A stretch of DNA of 64,000 bases, from the NCBI RefSeq assembly GCF_001544455.2, contig NZ_FCOC02000001.1:124001-188000 (forward strand). The letters are read 5' to 3'. Below, one piece after another: positions 1-7,981 of this stretch. A model generated the notes under the pieces. That model ran no database searches, was not told the origin of the DNA, and saw only the letters and a program-made list of their open reading frames with translations. This stretch comes from Caballeronia sordidicola. GTDB lineage: Bacteria > Pseudomonadota > Gammaproteobacteria > Burkholderiales > Burkholderiaceae. The position numbers and the translations under genes were made by a program. Position 1 is the first letter of the stretch; every line of letters starts with the position of its first letter.

Positions 1-1023
1 GCCGGTTCGCCTCAAATCGTGAACGGTGAATGGCTCCAAAGGCAGTCCGGTTGTTTTTGCCCGTTCGGCAACGAGCTGCGTGACGCGATTTAACGTGGCC
101 TCGGACATGCACCGATCCGCAGAATAGCGGGAAGGCAGCACATATCGGGAGCCTGCTGCGCCGGTATGCAACGCAACCATGATGTCGATCGACCGGCGGG
201 ACAAATATACGTTGTGGGCTCGGCGCGCTTTCATCCGGGACTTCGGTATGGTCCACACTGCGGCTTCGAAATCGACCTCATCCCACGTTGCCTCGATCAA
301 TTCGCTCTTGCGCACCATCGTCAGCAAAATGAGACGCAAGGCGAGCCGGATCGTCGGGTAGGTCGCCACCTGCTCCAACTGTCGATGCATGAGCCGAATT
401 TCCAACGGCGACAGGACCCGGTCCTTCGGCACAAATGTGGCGATCGACGCGATACCAACGTCATCTGCCGGATTCTCGACTTTCTCGCCGTGCAGATTCG
501 CGTCGGCATAAATTTGCTTGATGATATCGCGAAGCTGGACTGCGGTAGCCGGCGCTCCCCGCTCCTTGACCCGCATGCAGAGCGCCCGCAGATCATCCGC
601 GGTGACCTCACAAAGCAGCCTTCCCTTGAAGGCGGGCAGGATGTCGCGCACAACGATGCCCCTGCGCACGGACCGCCTCGTGTCCGCCATTCGGGCTCCA
701 TCGAGCCAACTGTCGGCCCATTCACCAAAGGTTTTCGCCACCGCGCGCCGCTGCTTTTCCCGCTGTTTCTCTACGGCCGGCGACCTGCCCTCACGGACGG
801 CACGACGGGCGTCCAGCAGTTTTTCCCGCGCCAACGCCAGCGAGATGCCATCTCGACCCTAGCGGCCGATTGTCAGCGTTTCTCGCCGCCCGTTAACGCG
901 GTAGTCGTATCGAAAAGAAATGGTGCCCGCCGGAGAGACTGCAACATGCATGCCGTCACGGTCGGCGATCTTGTACAAGGCTGTACGGGGTTTGAGGTTG
1001 TGAAGTGCAAATTCGGTGAGCAT
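1..1023 (-). pseudogene. Tyrosine recombinase (island integrase), interrupted by a stop codon, 3' part outside window
   Basis: The reverse strand encodes a DUF4102-type phage/island integrase. It starts with the N-terminal MLTEFALHNLK segment and runs to the catalytic HDLRRT box at the window edge; the rest lies outside. The frame is open over the whole stretch except for one TAG at 859-861. It replaces the tyrosine codon of an ITIGRYG-like motif (the other copy at 6168-7402 has YG there). Such integrases insert islands by site-specific recombination. The sister gene 5 kb away is clearly paralogous along its length. Without readthrough the product would be cut after about 54 residues, so I call it a pseudogene. 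An isolated sequencing error cannot be excluded. Confidence 0.8.
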
Positions 1024-1034
1024 CGATTCTGGTT

Positions 1035-1073
1035 CTCGTGGTTGGTACAACTTTTACCGTCACCAACCACGAG
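1035..1073. promoter_or_regulatory. 12-bp inverted repeat around a TTTTACCGTC motif upstream of the first integrase
   Basis: CTCGTGGTTGGT (1035-1046) and ACCAACCACGAG (1062-1073) are perfect reverse complements separated by 15 bases. The spacer contains TTTTACCGTC, and the motif runs on to 1062. The repeat begins 12 bases upstream of the integrase start codon. It could be an operator, an integrase or excisionase binding site, or an mRNA hairpin in the leader. The sequence does not decide which. Confidence 0.5.
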
Positions 1074-1357
1074 CCCTCGATGTGCCTGCAAACCCGCACT
1101 ACGCCTGGCTTTCTGGAAAAAAATTTTCAACCAGAAACGCCACGCGAACAGGCCACCTCTGCATCTCTTCATCGCAGCACCCAACGCCTTCACGTTCTTC
1201 TTGGGGCAACGGCAGCCCGGCCTCGGCAAGATCACGCTGTACGAATATGACTTCGAAGGCGCAAATGGCGGCGGCTACAAGCCGTCACTGTCGCTGCCTA
1301 TCTGATCCATCGAAGTTGCCAAGAGCGCCTTCGCGGGCCTCTTGGTGAGCAATCCGG
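1074..1357. other. Intergenic stretch between integrase and TPR-protein gene
   Basis: I see no supportable gene here. It is probably the end region of an integrative element, since it sits just upstream of an integrase, but no second copy of the 113-bp terminal repeat is visible. Confidence 0.4.
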
Positions 1358-2380
1358 TCAACCGGTGCCAAGCTTCTTGTGAAGTGCCACCGCCCGTTTT
1401 TGAACCCCGACCTTAGGATTCAGAGATAAGGCCTTGTCGAAGGCTGCCAACGCCTCAGGTAATTGCCCAAGTAATTCGTAAGACTCGCCGCGTACGCGAT
1501 GCGCGATAGCTCCCCAATCGGGCCTGTCCTTGGCTCCTTCGACGAGCGCCGCATCGGCAGTACTCAATGCCTTCCTGGCATCGTCCTGCGTCGCGGCGGT
1601 CTTGAGCAGGTCACGGGCGGCCATGAGCTTTGTACTGTAGTCGCCCTTGTCGAGCCGGGCCGCCTGAAACGCCTGTGTATCTTGGAACTCGCCAGAGGCG
1701 GAATATTTGAAGCTGCCGAGATTCTTATGTTCAACGCCAATTGCCTTGAGGTGACCTTCAACATCCACATCAAACGAATACCTATCTGCCCACCCGGTAG
1801 CCGGCTGCAAGGAGAACACCACGCAGCCGCGATCAAGATCGAGAACTTCCAGCAGATTACCATCGTCGCTGGGGGCGTTCGCGGTTTGGACGGCAGCGTA
1901 CTTTCCGCACTTGGAGAGGCCCATGTTGAAGACGTTGGCCCTGTAGTGCCGTCGATATCGTTCATGCCCCTCTATATTAAGAGCGATCACATCGCCTTGT
2001 AAGGCCGATCCGAAGCCTGAATCTTGAACGATGTAGTCGCCCGCGTCCGAGACGGCCGCATCCATTGGCCGGGCAAAGCAGGTCAACTCATGTATTACCG
2101 TGTCCGATTGATGATCGACCAGGACCGCCCTACCATTGCCACTTTCCCTATACCCTCCTCTGCCAACGCCGTCAGAGTCGTTGCAACCGACAATCCAGCG
2201 TTTGTTAGAAGAGCGATGCGCCCGTCCGAAGAAGTCTGGCTGGACCAGCGTGAGCCAGTCATCGCGTACCGTGGCATTGCGTGTAAGGCGGCCGCCGCTT
2301 GGCTGAACCGGAATAGTTCCCCTAGCCTCGGTTTTTCTTGGGCCGCCTAGCATACCCAACAGTCTCGAAAATAATCCCAT
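1358..2380 (-). CDS. Uncharacterised protein with C-terminal TPR-like repeat
   Basis: This 340-residue protein matches no family I can name. The middle part has alternating beta-rich segments with many Gly and Asp residues, as in a propeller-like or WD-like fold (inference). The C-terminal 90 residues are helical with a TPR-like stretch (YELLGQLPEALAAFDKALSL), which suggests protein-protein contact. I chose the ATG at 2380 (MGLFSRLLG) because GGGAG lies about 7 bases upstream; an in-frame start at 2434 would overlap the preceding gene. It begins 11 bases after the stop of the upstream gene, so it is the last member of the operon that descends from the ATPase at 4422. Confidence 0.7.
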   Translation of the reverse strand: MGLFSRLLGMLGGPRKTEARGTIPVQPSGGRLTRNATVRDDWLTLVQPDFFGRAHRSSNKRWIVGCNDSDGVGRGGYRESGNGRAVLVDHQSDTVIHELTCFARPMDAAVSDAGDYIVQDSGFGSALQGDVIALNIEGHERYRRHYRANVFNMGLSKCGKYAAVQTANAPSDDGNLLEVLDLDRGCVVFSLQPATGWADRYSFDVDVEGHLKAIGVEHKNLGSFKYSASGEFQDTQAFQAARLDKGDYSTKLMAARDLLKTAATQDDARKALSTADAALVEGAKDRPDWGAIAHRVRGESYELLGQLPEALAAFDKALSLNPKVGVQKRAVALHKKLGTG

Positions 2381-2391
2381 CTCATACTCCC

Positions 2392-2808
2392 TCATGAATA
2401 CAATCGACCTTCGGGGCAAAGCAGCAAATACCATCGTTGCAGTTTCTTCTCCCGTGTAGCGAACGCACCTTCGAGTGTTCCGAGGATCAGGTAGTGTGCA
2501 TCGAGCACGTCATGCTCGATCTTTTCATAGGCCTTGCCAGTCGGCGCCTGAGGAACCCGCCCGCCGTAACGGCAATAGGCATCCAGTGCAAACAGCAACT
2601 GGATCTGTCGCCAACGAAACAGTGCCCAGTCTTGAGTCAAGAACTCTGCCGACGGTAAAAGGCGTTCGCCCGGCGGAGGCACAGCCGAGGCGATCGAATT
2701 ACGATGGAAACTCAAGATTGCGTCAATCTCGGTCGCAATAAATATCTCAGCCTCCTCGCGCAATACCTGCTGCTCATCGTCATTGCCTTCCAGCAGATTC
2801 GGAATCAA
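2392..2808 (-). CDS. Uncharacterised 138-residue protein
   Basis: No recognised family. The protein is acidic at the N-terminus and rich in Trp, Tyr and Leu in the C-terminal half, looking soluble and mostly helical. The start is a TTG at 2808 that overlaps the stop of a small upstream gene (TTGA overlap), so translation is probably coupled. It is the third of four closely packed genes downstream of the zinc-hook ATPase. Position within a defence-type block suggests an accessory role, but nothing in the sequence shows a catalytic motif. Confidence 0.65.
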   Translation of the reverse strand: MIPNLLEGNDDEQQVLREEAEIFIATEIDAILSFHRNSIASAVPPPGERLLPSAEFLTQDWALFRWRQIQLLFALDAYCRYGGRVPQAPTGKAYEKIEHDVLDAHYLILGTLEGAFATREKKLQRWYLLLCPEGRLYS

Positions 2809-2960
2809 CGTGGGAATCTGGCAACATGCGAAAGAAGCGATGCGACATCGTGACGCAATTGCTCGGCTTCCTTTTCCATCGTTTCGGCAGCTTTAGGTGG
2901 CATCTGGTAGTCCGCTAAGGCCAGCTCTTCTTCGAATCGAAACCGGGTGTCCTCAAACAC
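2805..2960 (-). CDS. Small coupled gene (51 residues) between ATPase and unknown gene
   Basis: A GTG-started frame overlaps the last 8 bases of the ATPase gene at its 5' end and the TTG start of the next gene at its 3' end. This gapless packing supports it as a real gene rather than a chance frame. The product starts VFEDTRFRFEEEL and is strongly charged, with a predicted helical MEKEAEQLRHDVASLL segment that could form a coiled coil. No family is recognised. An alternative is that it is debris of the missing C-terminal half of the ATPase, but I see no ATPase motif in it. Confidence 0.5.
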   Translation of the reverse strand: MFEDTRFRFEEELALADYQMPPKAAETMEKEAEQLRHDVASLLSHVARFPR

Positions 2961-4422
2961 TTAAAGCCGGCGCCGACGACGCGGTGACAGCGCAGGTCAA
3001 GGCCTCGATGATGCCACGATAACCCTCTACATGGCTGACGATAGTTGATGCCAATTCAGCGTCCAACTTGTCCACCGTGCGACGTGCGACGCTCCCCTCA
3101 GCGAAGAAGGCAAGGCTCACCTCGCCCAGCTTCACGCCATACGTGGCCAACGTCGCCTTGGCCTCGGTCAACCGTGCTTCGACATCGCTGCTGGTGACCT
3201 GATAGAACCGTGCGAGGCGAGCGGCACTCTCCTCGTCAAGCACTTGATGACAAAGCACACAACGTGCGCCATCCACCTCCGGAGGGAACGGCTCGCCCGG
3301 GTAGATTTCCGTATTGAAGGTGATTGCTGCCGACACCAGCTCGCGCCATGCTGCCGTGCCGATCGGTTGAACAGGTTCCTCGCCCAACTGCGCGGCAGAT
3401 AAGGCCGCAGCCCTTTCGGTCAGTGTCCGAACCTGTTCGACAGCTTTAATGATTTCCTCCGCTAACCCGGACGAAACGCTTGCGTGCAAAGCTGTAAGGG
3501 ATGCCTTCAGTGCATTCAGATCGACGATCCGCTGCTCATTCTTCCGAATAATCTCCTTGGGATCAGTGCTCCTAAGCGTCGCAAGCTGCTGCACCACTGC
3601 CTCAAGGCGGGATGCTTCTTCCGTGCCAAATACCGCAACAGCCTTCAGCCGAACCAGATCCGTGCGTGCCGTCAGCGTCGCCAGCAGAGTGGCAACCTCG
3701 GAGGTGCCGCCTTGAATCGCGAACTTATCCGTAACTGGAGACCGCTGAGTGATGTCATCGCGAAGCTTGCGTTGCAGTTTGCCGAAAGCATCCACCATAC
3801 GCGGAAAGACGTCGAACAAGTATGGCATCACCTGGAATGCATTACGGTCATCCAGATGGACCTGAACACAGGTCGAGTCAAAGACTGCGAAATTGTCACG
3901 CAACCGCTGGCAGGGCTCTTTGTAGACGAACGTCGTGCTGGAGCCGTCGTCGAAGGTGAACGTGGCGTTCGGCTTAGGTTGTTTGTGCTTCGCAAGCTTC
4001 ACATCACCCAGGATGCTGGTCTGCTTGGAGCGGGTGAAACATGCCGACTTAAGCACCCGGGCATAACCCGACTTGCCTGCGCCATTGGGGCCGTAGACTA
4101 CCGTGAGTTTTGGCCCGAAGGTCAGCGTCTCGCCAGCGGCGAGTGCATTGACACCGGACACCCCGGACATTGCGGTCATGACGCTGGCGACCGCTTGCGC
4201 GCTGCCCTGGAATTGCGGCCAGACAATGTCCCACGTTGCACGTGGCGATTCCGGAACGACCAACTTCTGATCAATCAGGTACTCGGTATACACCTCGTCC
4301 AAAGCAACATCAGGAAGCTCGACCACACTGACCAATTTAGTCAATAGGCAGCACTGCCAACTCGGTAAGGTCTTGCCCCAAGCGGACAATGCATCGAAAA
4401 TATTGAATGCCGCTTGAGACAT
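2953..4422 (-). CDS. AAA ATPase with zinc-hook CxxC, apparently lacking its C-terminal half
   Basis: This 489-residue protein has a Walker A motif (YGPNGAGKSGYARVL, about residue 110). A long helical region follows, then a CVLCHQ motif near residue 400 like the zinc hook of RloC/Rad50-type AAA_13 proteins. In those families a second coiled coil, a signature motif and Walker B follow the hook, but this protein ends about 90 residues after it. It is therefore either a truncated ATPase or one that needs a partner. The start has a strong AAGGAG site. It lies 35 bases downstream of the AbiEii-like gene and is tightly coupled to three downstream genes, so the cluster may be one transcript. A role in phage defence is inference from family and context. 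Confidence 0.75.
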   Translation of the reverse strand: MSQAAFNIFDALSAWGKTLPSWQCCLLTKLVSVVELPDVALDEVYTEYLIDQKLVVPESPRATWDIVWPQFQGSAQAVASVMTAMSGVSGVNALAAGETLTFGPKLTVVYGPNGAGKSGYARVLKSACFTRSKQTSILGDVKLAKHKQPKPNATFTFDDGSSTTFVYKEPCQRLRDNFAVFDSTCVQVHLDDRNAFQVMPYLFDVFPRMVDAFGKLQRKLRDDITQRSPVTDKFAIQGGTSEVATLLATLTARTDLVRLKAVAVFGTEEASRLEAVVQQLATLRSTDPKEIIRKNEQRIVDLNALKASLTALHASVSSGLAEEIIKAVEQVRTLTERAAALSAAQLGEEPVQPIGTAAWRELVSAAITFNTEIYPGEPFPPEVDGARCVLCHQVLDEESAARLARFYQVTSSDVEARLTEAKATLATYGVKLGEVSLAFFAEGSVARRTVDKLDAELASTIVSHVEGYRGIIEALTCAVTASSAPALSV

Positions 4423-4457
4423 AGAAACTCCTTCAGTTCGGGTTCGTCATGAGGGGT

Positions 4458-5477
4458 CTACATAGGTATGCCGGAAGAATTCTCTTCCGGAGATGATGGT
4501 GCATTTGCCTTTTGCTGGATCACCCGGCATCGCTGCAGCAAAGTCTCAAACGGCTCGGCATCATCGAGAAACAAGCCGTCATCGACCATGTGCTGATAAT
4601 CGGAAGCTAGCGTTGCCAGCGCACCGTCGTCAGGTACAAGCTGCAGGCCGCCAGAGACTGCCGCGTGGTAGTCGATCAGTTCGCCCTGCGGGGATTTCTC
4701 GGCGAAGAACATGCTCTTATGATCGGCAACTGCTTTACCGAGCGCCGTGTCGGCGATAGCCGCATCCACGAAACCGGCCGCATCCAGCCGAGCCACGTCA
4801 TGCCAATGCCGGGCAAATCGTTCACCCCCACGGAAAGTACCCTGGGCACAGAAGACATGGATCGCCGTGGCCTTCTCCCAAAAGGTGCGCTCGGCACGCA
4901 TCACCTGCGGCGTGGCCGTCGGGAATACGAGCATCGGCAGGTATGCAGCCGCATCGCACTGGATAAGGCGTGGTTCGCTAGGCTCGCCGGTAGAGCGGGC
5001 ACCGAATTCCAGCATGACAGCTGGGGCAACGTAGCCCGTACCTGCTGTCAACGGAACGTAGTCGATAAAAACCTTGTCATCTTCGGCGCGTACAGATACA
5101 GGTAGAGACTGCCGCTCAAGGTCCTGCTTGAGCCTTGGCACAATTTCGCTAGCAACCCATTCTGCCAAGCGCGCCCGGATCTCTTTGCTCCATTTCTTTT
5201 CTTGGCTCTTGCTAGCTGGTAGCGGCGCGTCGGCGTCTCCAACCAGATCACCTGCGATCGCACGGATATCGTAGGTCAGGTCGACATCTTCCGAAAACCG
5301 GCGGATGACACCATAGGCCTTGGACAAAGATGTGCCACCCTTGAAGACCAGATGACCGGCATGGGGGCCATCGAACAGGTGTCGTAGCGACCAGACGACC
5401 CAGATATCTTTTTCAAGCAGATGAGGCAGACGGCCGGAACTGCTGGCAGCCACTGTTGAGCGCCTCCAGACGCTCAA
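4458..5477 (-). CDS. AbiEii-family nucleotidyltransferase toxin, N-terminus frameshifted
   Basis: The protein carries the two hallmark motifs of AbiEii toxins: GGTSLSK near residue 48 and FSEDVDLTYD just after it, the nucleotidyltransferase active site (PF08843 type). AbiEii acts with AbiEi as a type IV toxin-antitoxin and abortive-infection pair. The natural start is probably ATG 5505 (MAEFFELS), which overlaps the stop of the antitoxin gene by 8 bases. That frame runs into this one only if one base is removed near 5453-5457, so the first 15 residues are out of frame. The open frame beginning at TTG 5477 has no good ribosome site. The toxin may be inactive or poorly made, or there is a sequencing error. 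Confidence 0.8.
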   Translation of the reverse strand: MSVWRRSTVAASSSGRLPHLLEKDIWVVWSLRHLFDGPHAGHLVFKGGTSLSKAYGVIRRFSEDVDLTYDIRAIAGDLVGDADAPLPASKSQEKKWSKEIRARLAEWVASEIVPRLKQDLERQSLPVSVRAEDDKVFIDYVPLTAGTGYVAPAVMLEFGARSTGEPSEPRLIQCDAAAYLPMLVFPTATPQVMRAERTFWEKATAIHVFCAQGTFRGGERFARHWHDVARLDAAGFVDAAIADTALGKAVADHKSMFFAEKSPQGELIDYHAAVSGGLQLVPDDGALATLASDYQHMVDDGLFLDDAEPFETLLQRCRVIQQKANAPSSPEENSSGIPM

Positions 5478-5497
5478 CAGTGGAGAGCTCGAAAAAC

Positions 5498-6094
5498 TCA
5501 GCCATGCGTCAGCAAAGCGCTAACTTCTTGCGCCATCCAGGTCGGCAGGCGCGCACGCGCCGATGCGACTTCTTCGAGTTCGGACGGTTGCAGTTTGGAC
5601 CGAAGCTTGCGTAGTGCTTCGCCAGCCTTCTCAGGCCCCAGCCAAGCGAGCGCCCGCACTACTTCTCCCGCTGGACGGCCAGGAAAGATCAGTTGCCAGA
5701 TGGGCGCGTGCCGGAATTCGACCGTTTGCACGCCGACCTTCAGACGCCGATTGCGCCCGGATGTCAGATAGATGGCCTTCATTGGCACTTGAGTGGTGAG
5801 GCCAAGCGCATTGGCCGCAGCTGCCCCATGGGGCACGATTGTTTCCCCACGCTGGCCAGCCAGTCCCTCGACCAGTTTGTTGGTGGACGGCGCATGCGCC
5901 CCGAAACGGCTCTCCACGGGCAAAACGTAAATACCTCGCCCAGCCCGCAACAAGGCACCTCGCTTCACCAGGCGAGAGAGCACTTGATCGACAGCAGCCC
6001 TGCCACCCAAATGCAGAAGCTCCTTCGCGACCAAAGGGGTGCCTTCCGGCAACCCGGCTGCGTATTCCAGTACTTTTTTGGCAATGGTTTGCAT
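5498..6094 (-). CDS. AbiEi-family antitoxin / transcriptional repressor
   Basis: The 198-residue protein has an N-terminal winged-helix region (VAKELLHLGGRAAVDQVLSRLVKRGALLRAGRGIYVL) followed by a C-terminal domain of the DUF6088/AbiEi type. Such antitoxins neutralise AbiEii and repress their own promoter. It is directly upstream of and overlaps the toxin gene by 8 bases, the usual order. A 10-bp inverted repeat over its start region is a likely operator (see 6088-6128). The protein looks intact, so the antitoxin may have outlived a damaged toxin. Confidence 0.82.
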   Translation of the reverse strand: MQTIAKKVLEYAAGLPEGTPLVAKELLHLGGRAAVDQVLSRLVKRGALLRAGRGIYVLPVESRFGAHAPSTNKLVEGLAGQRGETIVPHGAAAANALGLTTQVPMKAIYLTSGRNRRLKVGVQTVEFRHAPIWQLIFPGRPAGEVVRALAWLGPEKAGEALRKLRSKLQPSELEEVASARARLPTWMAQEVSALLTHG

Positions 6095-6128
6095 AATGAA
6101 ACGTCCCTATTTGGTAGAATTATGCAAA
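6088..6128. promoter_or_regulatory. Inverted repeat operator candidate for the AbiEi antitoxin
   Basis: TTTGCATAAT (6088-6097) and ATTATGCAAA (6119-6128) are perfect reverse complements, 31 bases centre to centre, which is about three helical turns. One arm covers the antitoxin start codon. AbiEi proteins are known to bind inverted repeats in their own promoter, so this is a good autoregulatory candidate. Binding itself is inference. Confidence 0.6.
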
Positions 6129-6167
6129 AACTTCTGACACTTGTCAAGTTGGCTGACGAGTGACTTA

Positions 6168-7402
6168 TCACCCTCCTTTAGGCGCCGGGAACAGCGTGGA
6201 GGTATAGGCACCTTCTTCCGCCCAAGCATCAACCATATTCGCCCATTCCTGCAGCATGTGGCGCCGCTGTTCGGCATACTCGGCTTTGTTGTAGATCGAC
6301 CGCGACGAGCTCCCTTCCTCGTGCGCCAAGCACTTCTCAATCCAGTCGCGGTTGAAGCCCGCTTCATTCAAGAGTGTCGAGCCGGTGCGGCGTAGATCGT
6401 GGACAGTAAACGGCTCCAACGGTACGCCCGCGGTCTTGGCTCTTTCTGCAACGATCTGCGTGATCCGATTCAAAGTTGTGCGGGACATGCATCGATTGGC
6501 ATCGTAACGCGACGGCAGCACGAACTTAGAGCCTGCGGCACAAGTGTGTAGTGCAATGAAGATGTCCACCGCTTGTCGCGAAAGATAAACCACGTGAGGC
6601 TTACGCCCCTTCATACGTTGTTTTGGAATCGTCCAGATCGCATTCTCGAAATCAATCTCGTCCCAGGTTGCCTCTATCAGTTCGCTCTTGCGCACAAGCG
6701 TCAGCAAGATCATGCGTAGCGCCAATCGGATGGTCGGATAGGTAGCCACAGAACCCAGTTGCTTGGACATCAGGTAAATTTCAAGCGGAGACAAGGCTCG
6801 ATCCTTCGGCACGAAAGTCGAATGGAAGCTGCATCTACGCTGTCGGCGGGGTTTGCTACTTTCTCTCCGTGCAAATTCGCGTAACCATAGATCTGCTTCA
6901 CAATGTCGCGAATTTGAACGGCGGTTGCTGGAGCACCGCGCGCTTTCACGCGCATGCATAGTGCGCGCAGATCCTCACCATGAATCTCACTAAGAAGACG
7001 TTTTTTGAAAGTGGACAGAATGTCGCGATCCAGTACGCTTTTTCGCATCGATCGCGTCGACTCAGCCATCGTGGCTCCATAAAGCCACCGGGTCGCATGA
7101 TCGCTAAAAGTCTGGGTTTCGGGTCCACGAGCCTTCTCCCGCTGCTTCTGTAGTGCTGGTGAAGTTCCCTCACCCAGCAGTCGTCTGGCATTCCGCAGCC
7201 TTTCCCGGGCTTCGGCGAGTGAGATGCCACCGAAGCCATAGCGGCCGATGGTCAACGTCTCACGCCGGCCATTGATCCGTTAGTCGTATCGGAAGGAAAT
7301 AGTGCCTTTCGGCGAGACGACGGCGTACATACCATCGCGATCCGTGGCTTTGTAAGGGTTCGCGCGAGGCTTAAGGTTGCGCAAGGCAAAGTCTGTGAGC
7401 AT
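6168..7402 (-). pseudogene. Tyrosine recombinase (island integrase) with stop codon and frameshift
   Basis: This DUF4102-type integrase is paralogous to the one at the left edge. The start is ATG 7402 (MLTDFALRNLK). A TAA at 7280-7282 replaces the Tyr that follows FRYD in the other copy. A one-base deletion near 6820 breaks the frame between ASI and TFVPKDR. The catalytic residues are still recognisable: Arg in VRKSELIEATWDE, HDLRRTGSTLL, and LAHEEGSSSRSIYNKAEY with the final His and nucleophilic Tyr. Its 5' end faces the 113-bp repeat at 7734, consistent with the attachment site lying just upstream. Two independent lesions make it a clear pseudogene. Confidence 0.88.
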
Positions 7403-7733
7403 GGGATTGGGCTCCTGATTGAGACGGCCGATTGCCGTCACCCATCACGAGACCTGCATATCCATGCGAACCCGCATACGCCTTAGTTTCTGTGAGCAAT
7501 TATTACCGTCATAGACGGTATTGCCACGGCTGCAAGAGGAATGTCCAACTGAAAGAGCCCATGCGGCCCGTCGGTTTTACCGTCAAATTCGCCGCCTTGG
7601 GCGCGGCGCAAGAGCAAAAGCTCTTGCTCAACACCTTTAAAATCAACAACTTAGGAGAAGCGCATTCTAATTAACTATCCTCGGACGATTTTCCAAGCTA
7701 TTGATTTATATGGGAAAAATCCTTCCCCTCACT
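7403..7733. other. Integrase-proximal island end with repeated TTTACCGTCA motifs
   Basis: No gene is visible. The stretch holds ATTACCGTCA at 7502-7511, which forms a perfect TACCGTC/GACGGTA hairpin over 7504-7520, and TTTTACCGTCA at 7575-7585. A degenerate GCCGTCA lies near 7434. Recurrence of the same decamer upstream of both integrases suggests binding sites for the integrase or its directionality factor. Confidence 0.5.
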
Positions 7734-7846
7734 CCCACTCGATCATCAACAGACCGCCCAGACCCGCATGGTTAAAGGGTTTGGTTGTGATCGACATAGG
7801 CCTTTACCGTCGCTTTTACCGTCAGGAAAACACACCCTTTGCTAGC
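7734..7846 (+). repeat. 113-bp imperfect direct repeat, copy A (island end / attachment region)
   Basis: This segment matches 54241-54353 at roughly 90 percent by eye, from CCCACTCGATCATCAACAGA to CCCTTTGCTAGC. Both copies contain TTTACCGTCGCTTTTACCGTCA (here 7803-7824), two motif copies 11 bases apart. Similarity starts abruptly at CCCACTCGATC, as expected if recombination joins different flanks at that point. To the right lie defence-type genes and then a DUF2274/trbI remnant, as after copy B. Confidence 0.8.
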
Positions 7847-7981
7847 GCGGGATTCGGGGCGATTGCGGGGCGCCGACTTATCATCAATCAACATCAATCA
7901 TACCGAATAGGCGACAAGACTTCAGGCTCTTCTGCACTGGGCTCTCCAAAGAATTGCCGGTGTTAGCACGAGGCTGGCTCG

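Noticed and set aside
166..1305. Long plus-strand open frame of 379 codons opposite the first integrase
   Set aside because: It is the antisense shadow of the integrase; the reverse strand has the family motifs and only one stop.
3484..4347. Plus-strand open frame of 287 codons opposite the ATPase
   Set aside because: No family resemblance, and it lies wholly within the ATPase gene, which has Walker A and a strong ribosome site.
7722..7750. Resemblance of the repeat boundary to the 3' end of guaA (reverse strand ...IEWE stop)
   Set aside because: guaA is a known island target, but the upstream codons (NHAGLGGLLM) do not match GuaA and copy B lacks the stop, so I did not call a guaA attachment site.
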